This document shows, in pieces, positions 33,474-36,897 of a DNA stretch of 36,897 bases. The notes beneath the pieces are model-generated. The model saw nothing but the letters and a program-made list of their open reading frames with translations, did not search any database and was not told where the DNA came from. The position numbers and the translations under genes are program-made. Source of the DNA: Ruminococcus sp. Its GTDB lineage: Bacteria; Bacillota; Clostridia; Oscillospirales; Ruminococcaceae. Where the stretch lies: assembly GCF_024692365.1 (NCBI RefSeq), contig NZ_JAILMR010000095.1:1-36897 (forward strand), read 5' to 3'. The first letter of the stretch is position 1. Every line of letters begins with the position of its first letter.

Positions 33474-34004
33474 TCAGATAAGGCTGCTGTAATATGCGCT
33501 GAGCTTTGCAGCGGCTTTTTTTATAAGTTGTTCAGCCTTATCGTGAGCGTTGATATCTGCAAAAATACCTTGGGCTGAAAGATCCTGTGCCTGCTTGGCA
33601 AGTTCTACTGCCCGCTGGAATGCGGATATATCGTCAGTTTCTGTGAGCTGTTCTGCCAGGTGCAGGCAAGCTCTTGCTTTAAGTGCGGTGAATTCGTCGA
33701 TGTAGCCGTGGGGCGGCTCGGCTTTTACTATCTCCTCATAAACACCTGCGGCGTAGAGGTTTCGCAGTTCGATATAACTCATCATGCCTGTATCTGCGGC
33801 TGCGGGAGAGGTATCGTAGGCTTCAAGCTGTATATCAAGCACTTTGCAGAGATATTCAAGGGTCTTCACCGAGGGCATCGCACTGCCACTCTCTATCTGG
33901 CTGAGCATATTTCTGGTTATGAAATCGCCGACTACCTCGTTCTGTGTCATCTTTTTTGCGAGGCGGGCTTCCTTTATAATACGTCCTATATTTTTAGCAT
34001 CCAT
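33474..34004 (-). CDS. Xre-family regulator with TPR-like C-terminus
   Basis: A 176-residue DNA-binding protein. The N-terminal helix-turn-helix (about 8-62) reads IKEARLAKKMTQNEVV, then ITRNMLSQIESGSAMPSVKT, the classic Xre pattern. The C-terminal two thirds are helical with TPR-like pairs (SYIELRNLYAAGVYEEIVK, ARACLHLAEQLTE), possibly a sensor. AAAGGAGG lies before the ATG. The gene faces the NfeD-like gene across 318 bases that hold repeated GGTAAAT half-sites. Control of that gene and of itself is an inference from this layout. Confidence 0.88.
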   Translation of the reverse strand: MDAKNIGRIIKEARLAKKMTQNEVVGDFITRNMLSQIESGSAMPSVKTLEYLCKVLDIQLEAYDTSPAAADTGMMSYIELRNLYAAGVYEEIVKAEPPHGYIDEFTALKARACLHLAEQLTETDDISAFQRAVELAKQAQDLSAQGIFADINAHDKAEQLIKKAAAKLSAYYSSLI

Positions 34005-34042
34005 TTGTTAGCCTCCTTTACGTGTCAATTCTGTTTACATAT

Positions 34043-34071
34043 ACTATACCACACTTTTTATAAAATTGCAA
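34043..34071 (-). promoter_or_regulatory. Promoter of Xre operon
   Basis: Minus strand: TTGCAA (34066-34071), 17-base spacer, TATAGT (34043-34048). Confidence 0.75.
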
Positions 34072-34141
34072 GAGCTTCACAGAAATTTAACATTTGTATT
34101 TACGTTGCATAGGTGCGATATTTACTTTTCACGGATATGTC

Positions 34142-34160
34142 ATTTACCAAAAAGGTAAAT
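34142..34160. promoter_or_regulatory. Candidate operator 1 (ATTTACC/GGTAAAT)
   Basis: A perfect 7-bp inverted repeat with a 5-bp centre: ATTTACC (34142-34148), AAAAA, GGTAAAT (34154-34160). The same half-site recurs in operator 2 at the NfeD promoter. Confidence 0.6.
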
Positions 34161-34239
34161 CAGAAGTGGTCATCGCGTATTATAAAGGTATTATATATTA
34201 TAATGCTACGATTGTGTGAAAATTTTTTTGAAAAACCCC

Positions 34240-34268
34240 TTGACAAAGTAAAAGTTTTGGTGTATACT
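34240..34268 (+). promoter_or_regulatory. Promoter of nfeD-like operon
   Basis: TTGACA (34240-34245), 17-base spacer, TATACT (34263-34268). Confidence 0.85.
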
Positions 34269-34269
34269 A

Positions 34270-34300
34270 AGGTAAATTAAATTTACAAAACAAATTTACC
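34270..34300. promoter_or_regulatory. Candidate operator 2 at transcription start
   Basis: GGTAAAT (34271-34277), ATTTACA (34281-34287) and ATTTACC (34294-34300) lie directly downstream of the -10. The first two form the palindrome GTAAATTAAATTTAC; the first and third form AGGTAAATT/AATTTACCT. Binding here would block transcription start. Confidence 0.6.
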
Positions 34301-34322
34301 TGCGTAAAAGGAGGCGGGAAAT

Positions 34323-35066
34323 ATGATGGAAAGATTTGATATATGGTGGAACGGACTCAGCGGACTGCTGAAAGTGCTTTACTGCATCGCCTTTCCTTCA
34401 ACAATGTTACTTATACTTCAAACGCTGCTCGCGATGTTCGGAATGCACCACGGTGCTCACGACGTAAGCGACACCTCGGGTTTGGATATGCACACCGATG
34501 TGGGGCACAACTTCGATATCGGACACGGCGCGGTTCATGACTTAGGCGGTCATCACGGATTTGATATCCACCACGATGTAAGCGGCGGTCACGGAGATAT
34601 CGATGCACATCACAGCGGAGACTTCCACGATCATTCTTATAATGACAGTGTGACAGACACCTCGATGCACTTCTTCACTTTACAGACGATAGTTGCATTC
34701 CTTACAGTGTTCAGCTGGTCATCGATAGTTCTGGTAGGTTCAAAGGTACCAAGCCTTGCGGCTCTTCCGGTGGGAATTCTTCTGGGACTGGGCACGATGG
34801 TACTGGTAGCAAAGATGGTACAGCTTTCCATGAGACTTGCAGAGAACGGAACAGTTGACCTGAGAAACGCAATCGGCGAGAGCGCAACGGTATATATCCC
34901 ATGCCCGCCGAAAAATCAGGGCATGGGCAAGATAACCATGACGCTGCAGGGACAGATGATGGAGCTTGGCGCTTTCAACGAAGGGGAAGAGATGCTGAAA
35001 ACAGGCACCAAGGTAGTTGTGGTAGATGTCCGCGGGGACGATGTGATAGTAGAAAAAGATGCTTGA
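34323..35066 (+). CDS. NfeD-like membrane protein with His-rich loop
   Basis: A 247-residue protein. TM1 lies at about 15-40. A loop of about 70 residues (41-110) carries 17 His with many Asp and Gly (HHGAHD, GHHGFDIHHD, DAHHSGDFHDH). Two to three helices follow (about 112-168), then a C-terminal OB-fold (about 180-247, with GESATVYIPCPP and VVVVDVRGDDVIVE) as in NfeD proteins. NfeD proteins are partners of flotillins in membrane microdomains, and a likely flotillin gene begins at 36841. The His/Asp-rich loop is not usual for NfeD and could bind zinc, nickel or copper; that is inference. Of the two leading Met codons (34323 and 34326), the first is placed here. Confidence 0.82.
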   Translation: MMERFDIWWNGLSGLLKVLYCIAFPSTMLLILQTLLAMFGMHHGAHDVSDTSGLDMHTDVGHNFDIGHGAVHDLGGHHGFDIHHDVSGGHGDIDAHHSGDFHDHSYNDSVTDTSMHFFTLQTIVAFLTVFSWSSIVLVGSKVPSLAALPVGILLGLGTMVLVAKMVQLSMRLAENGTVDLRNAIGESATVYIPCPPKNQGMGKITMTLQGQMMELGAFNEGEEMLKTGTKVVVVDVRGDDVIVEKDA

Positions 35067-35087
35067 TAGATCCGGGAGGTGCGGGAT

Positions 35088-35414
35088 ATGACGAGGACAA
35101 TTACTTCGATAATACTATTCGTGATAAGCGCACTGTTAGCGAAATGCAGCATAAGGCATTTTCTCGAACGGGGATACTTATTAAACAATGCGTATATATC
35201 CGCATCGAAAACAGAACGGGAGTCAATGAACAAAAAGCCGTATTACAGACAGTCCGCTGTTGTATTTTTACTGATGAGTGCGGTATTCATCGTGCTGGGA
35301 CTGACGGTGATATTTGAGAATACAAAACTCGAACTTATCGAGATACCTCTGATAGCGGGCGCTGTTATATACGCAGTTATCTCCACGGTAAAGATAGAAA
35401 AAAAGTCAAAATGA
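35088..35414 (+). CDS. DUF3784-like small membrane protein
   Basis: A 108-residue protein with three hydrophobic helices (about 5-20, 55-76 and 82-98). The central motif ASKTERESMNKKPYYRQS resembles the conserved loop of DUF3784 membrane proteins (function unknown). I choose ATG 35088, with GGGAGGT seven bases upstream; an in-frame GTG at 35079 lies inside that site. It follows the NfeD-like gene by 21 bases and is probably in the same operon. Confidence 0.78.
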   Translation: MTRTITSIILFVISALLAKCSIRHFLERGYLLNNAYISASKTERESMNKKPYYRQSAVVFLLMSAVFIVLGLTVIFENTKLELIEIPLIAGAVIYAVISTVKIEKKSK

Positions 35415-35450
35415 CACGGGAAATAAATAAAAAACTATAAGACAAGAGAA

Positions 35451-35674
35451 GAGACAAAAAGAATAAAAGAGACAAAAATATCCATGTGTAGAACAGAAGA
35501 AAGAAGACAACAGGACGTATAAAAAACAAAAGAAAGAGACATAAAAAAGAGACAATAACTTATGTGTAGGACAGAAGAAGGAAGACAACAGGACGTATAA
35601 AAATACAAAAGGAAGAGACATAAAAAAGAGACAATATCTTATGTGTAGGACAAAAGAAGGCAGACAACAAAACG
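35451..35674 (+). repeat. Purine-rich tandem repeat (about 80-bp unit, 3 copies)
   Basis: Units begin GAGACA at 35451, 35536 and 35615 (periods 85 and 79). Each has A/G-rich sequence, TATGTGTAG or CATGTGTAG, GACAGAAGAAGGAAGACAAC, then GGACGTATAAAAA. The plus strand is almost all purine outside the TATGTGTAG core. It occupies the 300-base gap between two genes. No promoter or gene was found inside. Confidence 0.85.
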
Positions 35675-35714
35675 GCTTTTGGTTAAGGCAAAAAAGAGAG
35701 AAGAGGTAATTTGA

Positions 35715-36653
35715 ATGAGAACAAAAGCAAAAGCCGCACTGATATCCGCAGCAGCCATTGTGGGTGTTGCAGGTGGGATATGGTTTTCGTGGTGCAGCGG
35801 AATCAATTATGAGAGAAGATACAAAAAGCTATTCGACAAGACATTTAAAGGGGATTACAAGACAACAGTTACTTACACCGGGTTACTGATCGATGATGAG
35901 GCACCTTTGAAGCTGCCTGTATTATACAAAGAATATGATATTGAGTATAAAGATAAAAACGGCAGCGAAAGACATCTTGAACTTTCAAACGGAATGGGTT
36001 ACTTACACAGTAATTCTAAAGATGAGACCGTGTCTGAGTACATAAAAAACAGAAACATCAAAGCTGACAGAGACCTGATGACGGTTTTCATATTGCAGAT
36101 GCATGACATCGTAAGAAATGATATGATCGACAATATACTGCCAAAGTATTTTGATGCAGAACGTGAAAAAGACCATCCGTCCGAGGTCACAGGCGACGGA
36201 TATTCCATCAATATATCACCTTTTGATTTCTGTGCCGGTTATATCACAGATAATTACAGTAATGATGATAAAATAACCGAATACCTGTCACCTGAAAACT
36301 GCCCGATACTATCGGAAGCCGATATGGATTCAGCTGCGGATATCAAGACCTATGTTCTTCGCATCACTGTTGATATCAATGATGAGAGCAAATATGATAT
36401 GATGGATGAATATCTTGAAAAGGCAGAGGAACTCTGCAATGAATACGCAGCAGCTTCGGACTTCGGCGGAAATTATGTATGCAAGGTGCGTACATTGAGC
36501 GGCGAGGATAAAGGTTTTGAGGTGATTGATCAGACCGCAGTATACGTCATAAACGGAGAAAAAGTTGACTTTGATCCCAATGACGACGATACAGATAAAA
36601 AGTACAAAGATATGATAGCTGAAAAAGCCGGATATAACATATCCGAAAAATAA
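35715..36653 (+). CDS. Membrane-anchored extracytoplasmic protein of unknown function
   Basis: A 312-residue protein. One N-terminal helix (about 7-26, ALISAAAIVGVAGGIWFSW) follows a basic start, so it is a signal anchor or uncleaved signal. The remainder is acidic and hydrophilic (many Asp, Lys, Tyr) with no membrane segment or enzyme motif; examples are TFKGDYKTTVTYTG and FDFCAGYITDNYSNDD. The family is not recognised. AGAGGT lies before the ATG. It lies between the tandem repeat and the flotillin-like start, on the same strand as the NfeD operon. Confidence 0.75.
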   Translation: MRTKAKAALISAAAIVGVAGGIWFSWCSGINYERRYKKLFDKTFKGDYKTTVTYTGLLIDDEAPLKLPVLYKEYDIEYKDKNGSERHLELSNGMGYLHSNSKDETVSEYIKNRNIKADRDLMTVFILQMHDIVRNDMIDNILPKYFDAEREKDHPSEVTGDGYSINISPFDFCAGYITDNYSNDDKITEYLSPENCPILSEADMDSAADIKTYVLRITVDINDESKYDMMDEYLEKAEELCNEYAAASDFGGNYVCKVRTLSGEDKGFEVIDQTAVYVINGEKVDFDPNDDDTDKKYKDMIAEKAGYNISEK

Positions 36654-36664
36654 AGGAGAAGAAC

Positions 36665-36742
36665 ATGAACAACATACTTCAGAAGTCCGTATACCGATAT
36701 GAATCGGACGGCAAGCAGTTCACGGGAACATACCGATGTTAA
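36665..36742 (+). CDS. Possible 25-residue peptide or gene remnant
   Basis: AAAGGAG lies seven bases before ATG 36665, and the frame runs 25 codons to TAA (MNNILQKSVYRYESDGKQF and six more residues). The good ribosome binding site favours translation. The abrupt stop and the following A/G-rich sequence favour the first codons of a decayed or truncated gene. Confidence 0.35.
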   Translation: MNNILQKSVYRYESDGKQFTGTYRC

Positions 36743-36840
36743 CGCCCATTCCCGAAAGAAAGATAAAGAAGATCAGAACAAAGAAAAAAGACAACATCTC
36801 ACACAAAACAAATTCTTTGACAGATAAAGGAGAATAACTA

Positions 36841-36897
36841 TGGGAACCGAGTCGATCATTATTATTTGCGTTATAGTTGCGGTACTTTTCGCAGCAC
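36841..36897 (+). CDS. N-terminus of probable flotillin/SPFH protein (cut by window end)
   Basis: Only 19 codons are present: MGTESIIIICVIVAVLFAA, a short polar start then a membrane-inserted hydrophobic stretch. AAAGGAG lies six bases before the ATG. Bacterial flotillins start this way, and the upstream NfeD-like gene supports the idea, but any single-pass membrane protein would fit. Confidence 0.5.

Noticed and set aside
35406..35621. Minus-strand 71-codon hydrophobic open frame
   Set aside because: It is the complement of the A/G-rich tandem repeat; Phe/Leu/Ser/Cys content is a by-product of base composition.

Overview
The window reads as chromosome of a Gram-positive Clostridia bacterium, most likely a Ruminococcus (Oscillospiraceae). 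The grounds are a secreted protein ending in a type I dockerin, a ribosomal protein L27 with the Firmicutes N-terminal extension next to its protease gene prp, many lipoproteins, and consensus TTGACA-17-TATAAT promoters with AGGAGG ribosome binding sites. No rRNA, tRNA, CRISPR array or intact insertion sequence was seen.

Layout. 1-1100: rplU-prp-rpmA on the minus strand behind a promoter and an L21-leader-like hairpin. 1130-3275: radA, a Dabb-domain gene and a small unknown gene, minus strand. 3350-3465: a short deleted copy of a structured repeat. 3578-5074: an unknown gene and a lipoprotein, plus strand. 5093-9011: a two-subunit ABC exporter with a small membrane protein. 9033-11553: polyphosphate kinase with a long downstream hairpin. 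11669-13828: a four-gene operon (lipoprotein, DUF3592-like, TPR, SUKH) resembling immunity or accessory genes without a toxin. 13871-14195: full repeat copy A. 14189-15494: cohesin-like/dockerin protein. 15502-18443: glpK and a co-transcribed 453-residue unknown protein. 18918-20770: CNNM/CorC-type protein plus a membrane protein. 20876-23338: small lipoprotein, then an FN3/transglutaminase-like secreted protein with a TPR-like gene. 23356-24065: repeat copies B and C, head to head, sharing a 96-bp perfect inverted repeat. 24202-25374: ilvE. 25398-27123: mgtE with a roughly 287-nt leader. 27299-31841: cdaA-cdaR (c-di-AMP synthesis) followed by a COG2509 flavoprotein and an HD hydrolase. 31848-33176: a DtxR/MntR-type regulator and small unknown genes. 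33190-34302: an Xre regulator facing an NfeD-like gene across a region carrying five GGTAAAT-type half-sites. 34323-36897: NfeD-like protein with a histidine-rich loop, a DUF3784-like protein, a purine-rich tandem repeat, an anchored unknown protein, and the first codons of a probable flotillin.

Functional themes are translation housekeeping, cation and envelope homeostasis (MgtE, CNNM/CorC, CdaA/CdaR, metal regulator, NfeD with possible flotillin), polyphosphate, and secreted plant-fibre-type proteins. The strongest candidates for something undescribed are the modular 320-bp hairpin-rich repeat family (copies A-D), the mgtE leader, which does not look like an M-box, and the multi-half-site operator between the Xre gene and the NfeD gene.
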